DNA of 64,000 bases from Micromonospora yangpuensis (GTDB taxonomy: Bacteria > Actinomycetota > Actinomycetes > Mycobacteriales > Micromonosporaceae): positions 5,022,001 through 5,086,000 of the forward strand of contig NZ_FMIA01000002.1 of the NCBI RefSeq assembly GCF_900091615.1. The letters are read 5' to 3'. The notes under the pieces are model-generated. The model was not told where the DNA came from, did not search any database, and saw only the letters and a program-made list of their open reading frames with translations. Shown here one piece after another: positions 43,168-52,373 of this stretch. Numbering within the stretch: position 1 is the first letter of the stretch; every line of letters begins with the position of its first letter. The translations under genes were made by a program, and so were the position numbers.

Positions 43168-44276
43168 AGCAACACCGCCCCGGTGGCCACCGCCACCGTC
43201 ACGGCGACCACGAAGGTCGCCGGGGCGAACCGGAGGGCGAACCGGCGGCCGAAGACCCCCGACTGCATCGCGATCAGCTTCAGATCGACCATCGGACCCA
43301 CCACCAGGAAGACCAGCCGGGATGTGAGGGAGAACTGGGACAGCGACGCGGCCACGAAGGCGTCCGCCTCGGAGCAGAGGGAGAGCAGCACGGCGAGCAC
43401 CGCCAGGGCGAGCACCGACAGCACCGGGTTGTCGGCGAGGGTCTGCAGCCACCGCTTCGGCACCAGCACGTTGATGCTGGCCGCCGCCATAGCGCCGAGG
43501 ACCAGGAAGCCACCGGCGTGCGTGACGTCGTGCCGGATCGCCGCCCAGAACGCCGCACCCCGGGAGAGGCCGTCGAGGTCGGGGCGGTGCGGCAGCCGGA
43601 TCCAGTCGGCGCGGCCCAGCCGCAGCCAGAGCCAGCCCATCAGCACCGCGACCACCAGGCTGGCCAGGCCCCGGGCGAGCACCATCTCGGGGTTGCCCGG
43701 GAAGGCGACCGCCGTCGCGACCAGCACGATCGGGTTGATCGCCGGGGCGGCGAGCAGGAAGGCCAGCGCGGCGGCCGGGGTGACCCCCCGACGGATCAGC
43801 GAACCGGCGATCGGCACCGCGCCGCACTCGCAGCCGGGCAGCACGAAGCCGGCCGCGCCGGCCAACGGCACCGCCAGGCCGGGCCGGCGGGGCAGCGCGC
43901 GGGCCCAGAACGAACGCGGCACGAAGACCGCGATCACCGCCGAGAGCATCACCCCGAAGACCAGGAAGGGCATCGCCTGCACCAGGATCGAGACGAAGAC
44001 GGTCGTCCAGGTCTGCCAGCGGGGTGCGGAGAGCAGGTCGGCGACCGGCTCGCGGAAGACGACCAGCAGGATCAGCAGCCCGGCGAGGACCTCCACCGAG
44101 CCGACCCGGTCGCCGAGGAACCGGCGTGGCCCGTCCGCCGGGGGCTCGGCCGCCGGAGAACCAGGACCCACCGGGGAACCAGAATCCGCCGGGGAGCCAG
44201 GATCCACCGGGGAACCAGGATCCACCGGGGAACCAGGATCCACCGTCGTACCACGGTGGTTGGTCTCTGCGGTCAC
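43164..44276 (-). CDS. UPF0718/YraQ-type permease
   Basis: This 370-residue membrane protein of about eight to ten helices has the duplicated permease motifs VPLAGAAGFVLPGCECGAVPIAGSLIRRGVTPAAALAFLLAAPAINPIVLVATAVAFPGNP and LSLCSEADAFVAASLSQFSLTSRLVFLVVGPMVDLKL. The PGCECGAVP and SEADAF cysteine and acidic residues are typical. The first 45 residues are a low-complexity tail (DPGSPV repeats) encoded by five 18-bp units. GTG at 44276 is used. Members pair with TIGR03943 proteins and may move a metal or a metal-binding compound. Confidence 0.88.
   Translation of the reverse strand: MTAETNHRGTTVDPGSPVDPGSPVDPGSPADSGSPVGPGSPAAEPPADGPRRFLGDRVGSVEVLAGLLILLVVFREPVADLLSAPRWQTWTTVFVSILVQAMPFLVFGVMLSAVIAVFVPRSFWARALPRRPGLAVPLAGAAGFVLPGCECGAVPIAGSLIRRGVTPAAALAFLLAAPAINPIVLVATAVAFPGNPEMVLARGLASLVVAVLMGWLWLRLGRADWIRLPHRPDLDGLSRGAAFWAAIRHDVTHAGGFLVLGAMAAASINVLVPKRWLQTLADNPVLSVLALAVLAVLLSLCSEADAFVAASLSQFSLTSRLVFLVVGPMVDLKLIAMQSGVFGRRFALRFAPATFVVAVTVAVATGAVLL
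44159..44245. repeat. 18-bp tandem repeat in the permease N terminus
   Basis: Five consecutive units (the last 15 bp) of AACCAGGATCCACCGGGG with point changes are in frame with the permease, encoding DPGSPV-type hexapeptides. The unit length equals that of the ppdK array, but the sequence differs. Confidence 0.88.
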
Positions 44277-44431
44277 CTGTACGCCCCTTCACCGACGCTC
44301 CGAACCTGCCAGGGCCCGTTGCCGGTGCGCGGGAACCATCGGTCGGCCGCCTGAGGGTACTGCCCACCGACGGGCCACGTCGATGCGTACCGGACAGCCT
44401 GTGGAAAACCCGGCATACCGGCGGCTGACCA

Positions 44432-44449
44432 GGCAATGATCACTTTGCC
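44432..44449. promoter_or_regulatory. Inverted repeat upstream of the TPP riboswitch
   Basis: GGCAA-N8-TTGCC is a dyad with an ATGATCACT centre. It lies about 50 bp before the riboswitch and about 155 bp upstream of the divergent permease start. It partly resembles a Zur box (AATGAT) but matches poorly in the arms. It may be an operator for either direction. Confidence 0.35.
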
Positions 44450-44496
44450 GGTCGATTCACCGGGGTGTTAGCGTCGGTGAGACAACTTCACCTCCG

Positions 44497-44577
<81 letters not shown>

Positions 44578-44667
44578 TCGGTCGACCTTCAGCCGCGCCG
44601 TCGTCCGGTCCGCCGGGCACGGCGTGCGTCTTCTCCTGGTTCGCACTCGGGACTGGGAGCATCCACC

Positions 44668-45258
44668 ATGAGTCACACCGACACCGATCGCTGGCGGACC
44701 ATCGACATCGTGGTCGCCTCCGTGATCGCGGTCGCCTTCGGCGTCATCTTCTGGGCCTGGAACCTGGTCTGGACGGCAACCGAGGGCGCGTTCGCCTTCT
44801 TTCCACCGGCCCAGGCGGTCATCTACGGCATCTGGCTGGTCCCCGGGGTGCTGGGCGGCCTGGTGATCCGCAAGCCCGGCGCCGCCTTCTACTGCGAGTT
44901 CCTCGCCGCGTTCGTCTCGGTGCTGCTGGGCAGCCAGTGGGGCGTGGTGGCCATCCTGCAGGGCGCCTTCCAGGGGGTCGGGGCGGAGCTCGGCTTCGCC
45001 GCGTTCCGGTACCGCTCGTACCGGCTGCCGGCGGCGATGCTCTCCGCCACCCTGGCCGGGCTCGCCGCGGCGGTCTTCGACCAGATCCGGTACTACGCCG
45101 CGCTCGACCTGCTCACCGCCCGGCTGCCGATCTTCGTCCTGACCGTGCTGAGCGCCACGGTGCTGGCCGGGGTCGGCGGCCTGCTGCTCACCCGGGCGTT
45201 GGCCGGCACCGGGGTGCTCGACCGGTTCCCTGCCGGCCGCGACCGCGCCCTGGTCTGA
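44668..45258 (+). CDS. ykoE: ECF transporter substrate-binding membrane component (YkoE)
   Basis: This 196-residue S component has five to six helices: TIDIVVASVIAVAFGVIFWAWNLVW, ILQGAFQGVGAELGFAAFRYRSYRLPAAMLSATLAGLAAAVFDQIRYY. It matches YkoE, the substrate-binding subunit for thiamine or its hydroxymethylpyrimidine part. Control by the TPP riboswitch just upstream supports that role. ATG at 44668 follows GGGAGC. It works with YkoD and YkoC encoded next. Confidence 0.92.
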   Translation: MSHTDTDRWRTIDIVVASVIAVAFGVIFWAWNLVWTATEGAFAFFPPAQAVIYGIWLVPGVLGGLVIRKPGAAFYCEFLAAFVSVLLGSQWGVVAILQGAFQGVGAELGFAAFRYRSYRLPAAMLSATLAGLAAAVFDQIRYYAALDLLTARLPIFVLTVLSATVLAGVGGLLLTRALAGTGVLDRFPAGRDRALV

Positions 45259-45282
45259 TCCCGGACCCGGGGGGTACGCGGC

Positions 45283-46710
45283 GTGGGCACGGTGCGGTTG
45301 CGGGGCTTCGGCTGGCGGCACGCGGGGCGTCGGGCCTGGGCGGTACGCGGGGTGGACCTGGACGTCGAGCGGGGCGAGCGGGTCCTGCTGCTCGGTGCCT
45401 CCGGGGCCGGCAAGAGCACCCTGCTGGCGGCGTTGGCCGGGTTGCTGCCGACGGACTCCGGCGAGCAGGAGGGCACCGTCGAGATCGACGGGGTCGACCC
45501 CCGCAAGGACCGGGAACGCGTCGGCATCGTCTTCCAGGACCCGCAGACCCAGCTGGTGATGGCCCGCTGCGGTGACGACGTCGCGTTCGGCCTGGAGAAC
45601 CGGGGGGTACCGGCCGGCGAGATCTGGCCAAGGGTCGACGCGGCGCTGCGTCGGGTCGGCTTCCCGTACCACCGGGACCGGCCCACGGCGGCGCTCTCCG
45701 GCGGTGAGCAGCAACGGCTCGCCCTGGCCGGGGCGCTCGCCCTGCACCCGGGGTTGCTGCTGCTGGACGAGCCGACGGCCAACCTCGACCCGGTCGGGGC
45801 CGAGCTGGTCCGCGACGCGGTCGCGCTCGCCGTGGACGCCGACACCACCCTGGTGCTGGTCGAGCACCGGGTGGCGGAGGCGCTACGGCTGGTCGACCGG
45901 GTGGTGGTGCTGGCACCCGGCGGCGGCGTCCGGGCCGACGGCCCGCCCGGGGAGGTCTTCGCCGCGCACGGCGACGAACTGGCCGCCGAGGGGGTGTGGG
46001 TGCCGGGTCACCCGGTCGCGCCCCGCCGGGCCCGGACCCCGGTCGGCGACCGGTTGCTCACCGCCGACCGGCTCGGCCTGCCGCCCCGGTTGGCCACCAC
46101 CGAGCTGACGGTACGCGCCGGCGAGGCGCTCGCCGTGCTCGGCCCGAACGGGGCCGGCAAGTCCACCCTGGCGCTGCTCCTGGGCGGCCTGCTCCGACCG
46201 GGCACCGGCCGACTGACGGCCACCGCCGAGCTGGCCGGCGCGGACGCCGCCACTGCCCCGCACCGGTGGCGGGCACCCGCACTGGCCGGCCGGATCGGGT
46301 CGGTGTTCCAGGATCCGGAGCACCAGTTCGTCACCGGCACCGTCAGCGAGGAGTTGGCCCTGGGGCCACGCCGTACCGGTCAGCCGGAGCACGCGGTGCG
46401 GACCACCGTGGACGGGTTGCTGCACCGGCTGCGGCTGACCCGGCTGGCCGGGGCCAACCCGTACACCCTCTCCGGCGGGGAGGCGCGGCGGCTGAGCGTG
46501 GCGACGGCCCTGGCCACCGCGCCCCGGCTGCTGGTCTGCGACGAGCCCACCTTCGGCCAGGACCGCCGGACCTGGCTGGAGCTGGTGGACCTCTTCGCCG
46601 ACCTGCGCGACGCCGGGCACGGGGTGGTCACCGTCACCCACGACGCGGACTTCGTCGCCGCGCTGGCCGACCGGACCCTGGTCCTGGAACGCGCCGATGC
46701 ACGCCGCTGA
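45283..46710 (+). CDS. ykoD: ECF transporter duplicated ATP-binding protein (YkoD)
   Basis: This 475-residue protein is two fused ABC ATPase domains. Domain one has Walker A GASGAGKST (about 40), signature LSGGEQQRLALAGAL (about 143) and Walker B LLLLDEPTANLDP. Domain two has Walker A GPNGAGKST (about 288), signature LSGGEARRLSVATAL (about 398) and Walker B LLVCDEPTFGQD. The fusion replaces the separate A and A' subunits of ECF transporters. GTG at 45283 is used, 24 bp after ykoE. Confidence 0.93.
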   Translation: MGTVRLRGFGWRHAGRRAWAVRGVDLDVERGERVLLLGASGAGKSTLLAALAGLLPTDSGEQEGTVEIDGVDPRKDRERVGIVFQDPQTQLVMARCGDDVAFGLENRGVPAGEIWPRVDAALRRVGFPYHRDRPTAALSGGEQQRLALAGALALHPGLLLLDEPTANLDPVGAELVRDAVALAVDADTTLVLVEHRVAEALRLVDRVVVLAPGGGVRADGPPGEVFAAHGDELAAEGVWVPGHPVAPRRARTPVGDRLLTADRLGLPPRLATTELTVRAGEALAVLGPNGAGKSTLALLLGGLLRPGTGRLTATAELAGADAATAPHRWRAPALAGRIGSVFQDPEHQFVTGTVSEELALGPRRTGQPEHAVRTTVDGLLHRLRLTRLAGANPYTLSGGEARRLSVATALATAPRLLVCDEPTFGQDRRTWLELVDLFADLRDAGHGVVTVTHDADFVAALADRTLVLERADARR

Positions 46711-46727
46711 GGACCGGGAGCGCGCCG

Positions 46728-47528
46728 ATGTTCGGCGGTGAGCCGGTGGCCGCGCCGGACGCCCCGCTGGCCCGGCGCAACCCGGTGGCGAAGCTGGCGG
46801 CGGCGATGGTCTTCTCGGTGGTGCTGCTCGCCACACTGGATCCGGTGGCCCCGGCGATCGCCATCGCGGTGGAGTTGGCCGTCCTGCCGCTGTTCGGGGT
46901 CCGCTACCGGGTGCTGGCCCGGCGGGCGCTGCCGCTGCTGGCCGCCGCCGCGGGCGTACTGGTGACCCTGGTGTTGTTCGCCGCGGACCGCTCCGGCCGG
47001 ACGCTGCTCGCGGCGGGTCCGGTGCTGGTCACCTCGGGGGTGCTGGTGACCGCGCTCGGGATGGTGCTGCGGCTGTTCGCGGTGGCCCTGCCCGGGGTGA
47101 TCGTCTTCGCCACCACCGACCCGACCGACCTGGCCGACGCGTTGATCCAGAACGTGAAGGCGCCGGCCCGGTTCGCCATCGGCGCGCTGGCCGCGTTCCG
47201 GCTGGTGCCGTTGCTCGCCCAGGAGTGGCAGATGATCGGCATGGCCCGTCGGGCGCGCGGGGTGGACGCCGGGCGCAACCCGGTGGCGAAGTTGCGCCTC
47301 TTCGGCTCCACCGGGTTCGCGCTGCTGGTCGGCGCGATCCGGCGGGGCACCCGGTTGGCGGTGGCGATGGACGCCCGGGGGTTCGACGCCGGCGGGCCCC
47401 GCACGGTCGCCCGCCGGCAGCGGTTCACCGTGGCCGACGGCCTGCTGGTGGCCGGGGCGCTGGTGGTGGCCGCTGGGTCACTGGCGGTCAGCGTCGCGGT
47501 CGGCACCTTCCGTCCGCTGATCGGCTGA
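46728..47528 (+). CDS. ykoC: ECF transporter transmembrane coupling component (YkoC)
   Basis: This 266-residue T component (EcfT/CbiQ family) has membrane helices in the N-terminal half and the coupling motifs ALAAFRLVPLLAQEWQMIGMARRARG (about 160) and AVAMDARGFDAG (about 220), where the Ala-Arg-Gly triplets contact the ATPases. ATG at 46728 follows GGGAG. It is the last gene of the riboswitch-controlled ykoEDC operon. Confidence 0.92.
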   Translation: MFGGEPVAAPDAPLARRNPVAKLAAAMVFSVVLLATLDPVAPAIAIAVELAVLPLFGVRYRVLARRALPLLAAAAGVLVTLVLFAADRSGRTLLAAGPVLVTSGVLVTALGMVLRLFAVALPGVIVFATTDPTDLADALIQNVKAPARFAIGALAAFRLVPLLAQEWQMIGMARRARGVDAGRNPVAKLRLFGSTGFALLVGAIRRGTRLAVAMDARGFDAGGPRTVARRQRFTVADGLLVAGALVVAAGSLAVSVAVGTFRPLIG

Positions 47529-47672
47529 GGTCGTACCGGGCGATCGTTCGCGCGACCACCTGGTGACACCAGGTCGATGGCCCCGCCGGTCGGTCCGCCG
47601 GCCGCGATACCGTCAGCAGGACTGCAGGCCAAGTTGATCCCTGCAGGCCGACGTGGAAGGTGGCGGAACACA

Positions 47673-49118
47673 GTGACTGAGCAGGCGACGGCGCAGATCG
47701 GCGTGACCGGGCTGGCGGTGATGGGCCGCAACCTGGCCCGTAACCTGGCCCGCAACGGGTTCCCGGTGGCGGTGCACAACCGCTCGCCGGAGCGGACCCG
47801 CAAGCTGGTGGCCGAGCACGGCGACGAGGGCACCTTCGTCCCCGCCGAGTCCCTTACCGACTTCGTGGCCGCACTGGAGCGGCCGCGCGCGGTCATCATC
47901 ATGGTCAAGGCCGGGGGCCCCACCGACGCCGTGATCGACGAGCTGGTGCCGCTGCTCGAAGCCGGTGACATCGTCATCGACTGCGGCAACGCGCACTTCG
48001 CCGACACCCGCCGCCGCGAGGAGGCGCTGCGCGCCCACGGGCTGCACTTCGTCGGCACCGGGGTCTCCGGCGGCGAGGAGGGCGCGCTGCTCGGGCCGAG
48101 CATCATGCCCGGCGGTTCCGCCGAGTCGTACGCGAAGCTCGGGCCGATGTTCGAGAAGATCGCCGCCCAGGTGGACGGGACGCCGTGCTGCACGCACGTC
48201 GGGCCGGACGGTGCCGGGCACTTCGTCAAGATGGTGCACAACGGCATCGAGTACGCCGACATGCAGCTCATCGCCGAGGCGTACGACCTGCTGCGGGCCG
48301 GACTGGACGCGACCCCGGCGGAGATCGCGGAGATCTTCCGCGACTGGAACACCGGTGAGCTGGAGTCCTTCCTGATCGAGATCACCGCCGACGTGCTCGC
48401 GCACACCGACGCCGCCACCGGCCGGGCGTTCGTGGACATCGTGCAGGACCGGGCCGAGCAGAAGGGCACCGGCCGCTGGACCGTGCAGAGCGCCCTGGAC
48501 CTGGGCATCCCGATCACCGGTATCGCCGAGGCGACCTTCGCCCGCTCGCTGTCCGGGCACGCCGACCAGCGCGCCGCCGCCCACCGGGCCTTCCCGGACG
48601 CCGGTGAGAAGTGGCAGGTGAGCGACCGGGAGACGTTCATCGAGGACGTCCGTCGGGCGCTGCTGGCTTCCAAGATCGTGGCGTACGCGCAGGGCTTCGA
48701 CCACATCCGGGCCGGCAGCCGCGAGTACGACTGGAACATCGACCTGGGCAGCACGGCCACCATCTGGCGGGGCGGCTGCATCATCCGGGCCCGCTTCCTG
48801 GACCGGATCAAGCAGGCCTACGACGAGCAGGCGGACCTGCCCAGCCTGCTGGTGGCGCCGTACTTCGCCGAGGCGGTCAGCGCGGGCGTGCCGAGCTGGC
48901 GGCGGGTGGTGGCCGACGCGACCCGCGCCGGTGTGCCGGTGCCCGCGTTCGGTTCGTCGCTGTCCTACTTCGACGCGCTGCGCGCCGAGCGGCTGCCGGC
49001 CGCGCTGATCCAGGGCCTGCGGGACAACTTCGGGGCGCACACCTACCAGCGGGTGGACCGGGAGGGCTCGTTCCACACCCTCTGGGCCACCGCCGACCGC
49101 TCCGAGGTCGAGGGCTGA
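47673..49118 (+). CDS. gnd: 6-phosphogluconate dehydrogenase, decarboxylating
   Basis: This 481-residue enzyme oxidises 6-phosphogluconate to ribulose 5-phosphate and CO2 with NADP+ in the oxidative pentose phosphate pathway. The Rossmann start is GVTGLAVMGRNLARNLARNGF. The substrate site has GTGVSGGEEGALLGPSIMPGG (about 120) and HFVKMVHNGIEYADMQLIAEAY (about 180, catalytic Lys and Glu). The C terminus NFGAHTYQRVDREGSFHTLW is typical of the long, homodimeric form. GTG at 47673 is used. It is monocistronic. Confidence 0.96.
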   Translation: MTEQATAQIGVTGLAVMGRNLARNLARNGFPVAVHNRSPERTRKLVAEHGDEGTFVPAESLTDFVAALERPRAVIIMVKAGGPTDAVIDELVPLLEAGDIVIDCGNAHFADTRRREEALRAHGLHFVGTGVSGGEEGALLGPSIMPGGSAESYAKLGPMFEKIAAQVDGTPCCTHVGPDGAGHFVKMVHNGIEYADMQLIAEAYDLLRAGLDATPAEIAEIFRDWNTGELESFLIEITADVLAHTDAATGRAFVDIVQDRAEQKGTGRWTVQSALDLGIPITGIAEATFARSLSGHADQRAAAHRAFPDAGEKWQVSDRETFIEDVRRALLASKIVAYAQGFDHIRAGSREYDWNIDLGSTATIWRGGCIIRARFLDRIKQAYDEQADLPSLLVAPYFAEAVSAGVPSWRRVVADATRAGVPVPAFGSSLSYFDALRAERLPAALIQGLRDNFGAHTYQRVDREGSFHTLWATADRSEVEG

Positions 49119-49194
49119 GCCTCCGCCCGTCGCACGTGGTGACGGCCCCGGTCAACCTCGACCGGGGCCGTACCCGTTCGCCGGGTCAGGTCGG

Positions 49195-49383
49195 TCAGAA
49201 GAAGCGACGGCGGCGCTTGGCCTGCTGCGGGCGGAGCACGTCGGCGCCCTTGCTGAGCAGGCGGCTCACCCCGGTCGGGCCGCGCCGGGCCTCCAGCGTG
49301 TGGCTGAGTCGACGGGCACCGGCCGCAGCCAGCGGCACCGCGACGGCCATCACCGCCCACTGCGCGATACGCTTCTGGATCAT
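49195..49383 (-). CDS. Small single-helix membrane protein
   Basis: This 62-residue protein has one hydrophobic helix (AQWAVMAVAVPLAAAGARRL, residues 8-27) followed by a basic tail ending QQAKRRRRFF. ATG at 49383 has a good Shine-Dalgarno (GGAGGTG 10 bp upstream). It looks like a real small gene convergent with gnd. I recognise no family. Confidence 0.7.
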   Translation of the reverse strand: MIQKRIAQWAVMAVAVPLAAAGARRLSHTLEARRGPTGVSRLLSKGADVLRPQQAKRRRRFF

Positions 49384-49509
49384 TGTGGGTTCACCTCCGT
49401 CAGTGGCTGCTGACGACAGTGGTACCCAGCCGGGCCGCCCGGTAAGCCTGCCGGCCGGGCCGCCCCACAACGGCCGGCCCGCTGCGGGCCCGCAGACGGG
49501 CGGTGCCGG

Positions 49510-50535
49510 TCAGAGCGGGAAGCGGCCGCGCCGCCAGTGCCAGTGCCGGCCGGCGGCCAAGTGGTCGACGACCGCGCGCTGCAACGCGGTACGACGGGGC
49601 AGCCGGTCCAGCGGCGTGCTCAGGGTACGGAAGACGAACCGCAGCACCTCGACGTCGGGGTCCAGCCCCTCGGGCGGCTGGTAGGGCTCCAGCTCGAACC
49701 GGCGCTGGAACCGCACGATGTTGGACTCCGCCGGCAGGTACTCGGCCAACTGCGGGTCGAGCAGCCACGAGCCGCAGACGAACTCCCGGTAGCTCTCGTC
49801 GGGAAAGTGCCGGGGGAAGAACGCGCGGCCCTGGTCGAGCGAGTCCGCGACCGCCTCCGGGGTCAACGGGCCCGCGTCGGGGATGTGCAGCTCGACGGCG
49901 CCGTCGCCGCGATGGTGCTGCAGCCGGCCCAACTGGTAGAGGCCGCCGCGCACGTGCAGGGTGAGCCAGCTCTGCATGACCGGCCAGCCCTCGCCGCGCA
50001 TCCGCCGGTCGATCGCCAGGTTGCGGCCAAGGTCGGCAAGGGTCGCCCAGGACGCGGCCTCGGCCACCCCGTGGTCGCGGTGGTAGCCGAGCACCACGTC
50101 GACCAGGGCCAGGTACGCGTAGGCGTAGAGGTGTCGCCAGGCCGGGCCCCGCTCCCGCGGCAACACCGGGCCGGGTGGCAGCCAGCCGTGGCCGCCGAGG
50201 TCGGCGCGGACCAGGGCGATCGACCGGTCGAGCAGCCAGCGCAGCTCCGGTGTCCACCCGCTGGCCTCCGGTCCGGGCCGGCCCGCGATGGCCTCCGGTC
50301 CGGGCCAGCCCGCGATGGCCTCCGGTCCGGGCCGGCCCGCTGTGATCTCCGGCGTGGGCCAGCCCGCGATGATCTCGGCGGCGTCGTCCGGTGGTACCCC
50401 GAGGCGGTCGAGGAGCGCGGGCGCGTCGGTGACGGCGGGCAGCGGCGCCGACGGTCGGTCGGCGGCGAGCCGGTGCACCCGCTCGACCTCCTCGACGGGC
50501 ACTGCGAGCCGGGCGGCGATGTCGTCCAAGTCCAC
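49510..50535 (-). CDS. N-acyltransferase-like protein (NAT_N plus GNAT-like C-terminal domain)
   Basis: The protein has about 341 residues. The C-terminal half (LHIPDAGPLTPEAVADSLDQGRAFFPRHFPDESYREFVCGSWLLDPQLAEYLPAESNIVRFQRRFEL) has the pattern of the GNAT-like acyltransferase C-terminal domain of actinobacteria. The N-terminal region (DDIAARLAVPVEEVERVHRLAAD) fits the partner helical domain. GTG at 50535 lies 7 bp after TACCGT without a Shine-Dalgarno; GTG at 50541 is an alternative. Between the domains, four 27-bp repeats (50262-50369) add GRPGPEAIA-type sequence. The reaction is unknown. Confidence 0.78.
   Translation of the reverse strand: MDLDDIAARLAVPVEEVERVHRLAADRPSAPLPAVTDAPALLDRLGVPPDDAAEIIAGWPTPEITAGRPGPEAIAGWPGPEAIAGRPGPEASGWTPELRWLLDRSIALVRADLGGHGWLPPGPVLPRERGPAWRHLYAYAYLALVDVVLGYHRDHGVAEAASWATLADLGRNLAIDRRMRGEGWPVMQSWLTLHVRGGLYQLGRLQHHRGDGAVELHIPDAGPLTPEAVADSLDQGRAFFPRHFPDESYREFVCGSWLLDPQLAEYLPAESNIVRFQRRFELEPYQPPEGLDPDVEVLRFVFRTLSTPLDRLPRRTALQRAVVDHLAAGRHWHWRRGRFPL
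50262..50369. repeat. 27-bp tandem repeat in the acyltransferase-like gene
   Basis: Four in-frame 27-bp units (50262, 50289, 50316, 50343), of which the first three are nearly identical and the fourth is diverged, encode nine-residue AGWPGPEAI-like peptides that form a linker. Confidence 0.88.
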
Positions 50536-50644
50536 CCGCACGACGGTACCGACCGACCGGGACACCGCGACAGGCCCGCACGAGGGAGACCAAGGCGGCA
50601 CGACAGGCCCGCACGGAGACCAGGACGACCGGCCCGGCCGGCGG

Positions 50645-51457
50645 TCAGGTCTGCGGGGCGACCGGGTTGGGCAGCGCGCCGCCGAAGCGGCGGTCCCGCT
50701 GGGCGTACAGCTCGCAGGCGTACCAGAGGTGCCGGCGGTCGAAGTCCGGCCAGAGCGTGTCCAGGAAGACCAGCTCGGCGTAGGCGGTCTGCCAGAGCAT
50801 GAAGTTGGAGATCCGCTGCTCGCCGGAGGGACGCAGGAAGAGGTCCACCTCCGGGACCTCCGGGTGGTACAGGTACTTCGCCAGGGTCTTCTCGGTGACC
50901 TTGGCCGGGTCGAGCCGGCCGGCGGCGGCCTCGGCGGCGATCCGGGCGGCGGCGTCGGCGATCTCGGCCTGGCCGCCGTAGTTGACGCAGAACTGCAGGG
51001 TGAGCGTGGCGTTGTCCTTCGACATCTCCTCGGCGGTCTGCAGCTCGGAGATGACGCTCTTCCACAGCCGCCCGGCCCGCCCGGACCAGACCACCCGGAC
51101 GCCCAGGTCGACCAGCTGGTCCCGGCGACGGCGGATGACGTCCCGATTGAAGCCCATCAGGAACCGCACCTCGTCCGGCGAGCGCCGCCAGTTCTCGGTG
51201 GAGAACGCGTACGCCGACAGGTACGGGATGCCCAGCTCGATCGCGCCCTCGACGGTGTCGAAGAGGCTGTGCTCGCCCTGCTCGTGGCCCCGGGTGCGGG
51301 GCAGGCCACGGTCCTTGGCCCACCGCCCGTTGCCGTCCATGACGATCGCCACGTGCTTAGGCAACGCGTCGGCCGGCAGGGCCGGTGGCCGGGCACCCGA
51401 CGGGTGCGCAGTCGGTGGCGTCGGCTCACGACGGCCGGCCCTCGTCGATCGAATCAC
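50645..51457 (-). CDS. uppS: Isoprenyl transferase (cis-prenyl diphosphate synthase)
   Basis: This 270-residue cis-prenyltransferase makes the long-chain polyprenyl diphosphate that carries cell-wall precursors. Motifs are [24 protein letters not shown] (catalytic Asp, about residue 41), [21 protein letters not shown] (about 93) and [29 protein letters not shown] (about 205). GTG at 51457 overlaps the recO stop (GTGA). The order recO-uppS is the same as M. tuberculosis Rv2362c-Rv2361c, where the product is a decaprenyl diphosphate synthase. The chain length here is not known. Confidence 0.95.
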   Translation of the reverse strand: MIRSTRAGRREPTPPTAHPSGARPPALPADALPKHVAIVMDGNGRWAKDRGLPRTRGHEQGEHSLFDTVEGAIELGIPYLSAYAFSTENWRRSPDEVRFLMGFNRDVIRRRRDQLVDLGVRVVWSGRAGRLWKSVISELQTAEEMSKDNATLTLQFCVNYGGQAEIADAAARIAAEAAAGRLDPAKVTEKTLAKYLYHPEVPEVDLFLRPSGEQRISNFMLWQTAYAELVFLDTLWPDFDRRHLWYACELYAQRDRRFGGALPNPVAPQT

Positions 51458-52272
51458 TCGGTCATCTCCCTGGTCACACCCTCCGCGCCGGCTCCGACAC
51501 CGGGGGTACCGCCCCGGTCGACCAGCGGCAGCGAGCGTAGCGCGCGTTCCAGGTGCCACTGCAGGTGCGCCGCGACCAGGCCGCTGCACTCCCGACGGGT
51601 CCCCGCCTCGGTGGCGTCGGCGATCCGCCAGTCGCCGGTGGTCAGCGCGGACATCAGGTCGACGGTGGCCGGTGCCGGATGGGCCGCGCCGGGCGGTCGG
51701 CAGTCCGGGCAGACCGCACCCCCGGCCGGTACGGAGAACGCCCGGTGCCGCCCCGGCGTGCCGCAGACCGCGCACGCGGTCAACGCCGGTGCCCAGCCGG
51801 CCAGCGACATCGCCCGCAGCAGGTACGCGTCGAGCACCAGGGTGGTGGCGTGCTCGGCCACCGACAGCGCGCGCAGCGCGCCCAGGGTGAGCTGGAACAG
51901 CCGCAGCGACGGCTCCCGCTCCACCGGGGTGAGCCGCTCGGCGGTCTCGGCGATCGCGCTGGCCGCGGTGTACCTCGGGTAGTCGCCGAGGAACCGCTTG
52001 CCGTACAGGTCGATCCCCTCGACCTGGCTGACGCTGTGCAGTGAGCTGCCGACGTTGCCCTTGGGGTCGCCGGCCAGTTGCAGGTCGACGTGCCCGAACG
52101 GCTCCAGCCGGGCACCGAACTTGCTGGTGGTGCGCCGGACCCCCCGGGCGACCGCCCGCATCCGGCCGTGCCGGCGGGTCAGCAGCGTGATGATCCGGTC
52201 GGACTCGCCGAGCTTCTGCACGCGCAGCACCACCGCGTCGTCGCGGTAGAGCTGTCGGCGGTACCCGGTCAC
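51454..52272 (-). CDS. recO: DNA repair protein RecO
   Basis: This 272-residue mediator loads RecA at gaps in the RecFOR pathway. The N-terminal OB fold starts [40 protein letters not shown]. The helical domain carries a four-Cys zinc site, [25 protein letters not shown] (about residues 167-190). The end of the gene is extended by a low-complexity tail ([21 protein letters not shown]). GTG at 52272 is used; the Shine-Dalgarno is weak. It is coupled to uppS. Confidence 0.94.
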   Translation of the reverse strand: MTGYRRQLYRDDAVVLRVQKLGESDRIITLLTRRHGRMRAVARGVRRTTSKFGARLEPFGHVDLQLAGDPKGNVGSSLHSVSQVEGIDLYGKRFLGDYPRYTAASAIAETAERLTPVEREPSLRLFQLTLGALRALSVAEHATTLVLDAYLLRAMSLAGWAPALTACAVCGTPGRHRAFSVPAGGAVCPDCRPPGAAHPAPATVDLMSALTTGDWRIADATEAGTRRECSGLVAAHLQWHLERALRSLPLVDRGGTPGVGAGAEGVTREMTE

Positions 52273-52373
52273 CCGGTCATTCTCTCTCGGGGTCCGAAAT
52301 CAGGGTCAGCTCGGGGTGCACCGGCCGGTCGTCCCCGATGCGCGCCGCCGCGCCCGGGCCGTACCGTTCCGCC

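Noticed and set aside
42415..44436. Single 673-codon gene spanning the UPF0718 permease and TIGR03943 protein
   Set aside because: Only its C-terminal 250 residues look like real protein; the rest is the shifted frame of the permease, which has its own start and motifs.
44432..44449. Confident Zur box
   Set aside because: Only the AATGAT core fits; the arms GGCAA/TTGCC do not match the known consensus.
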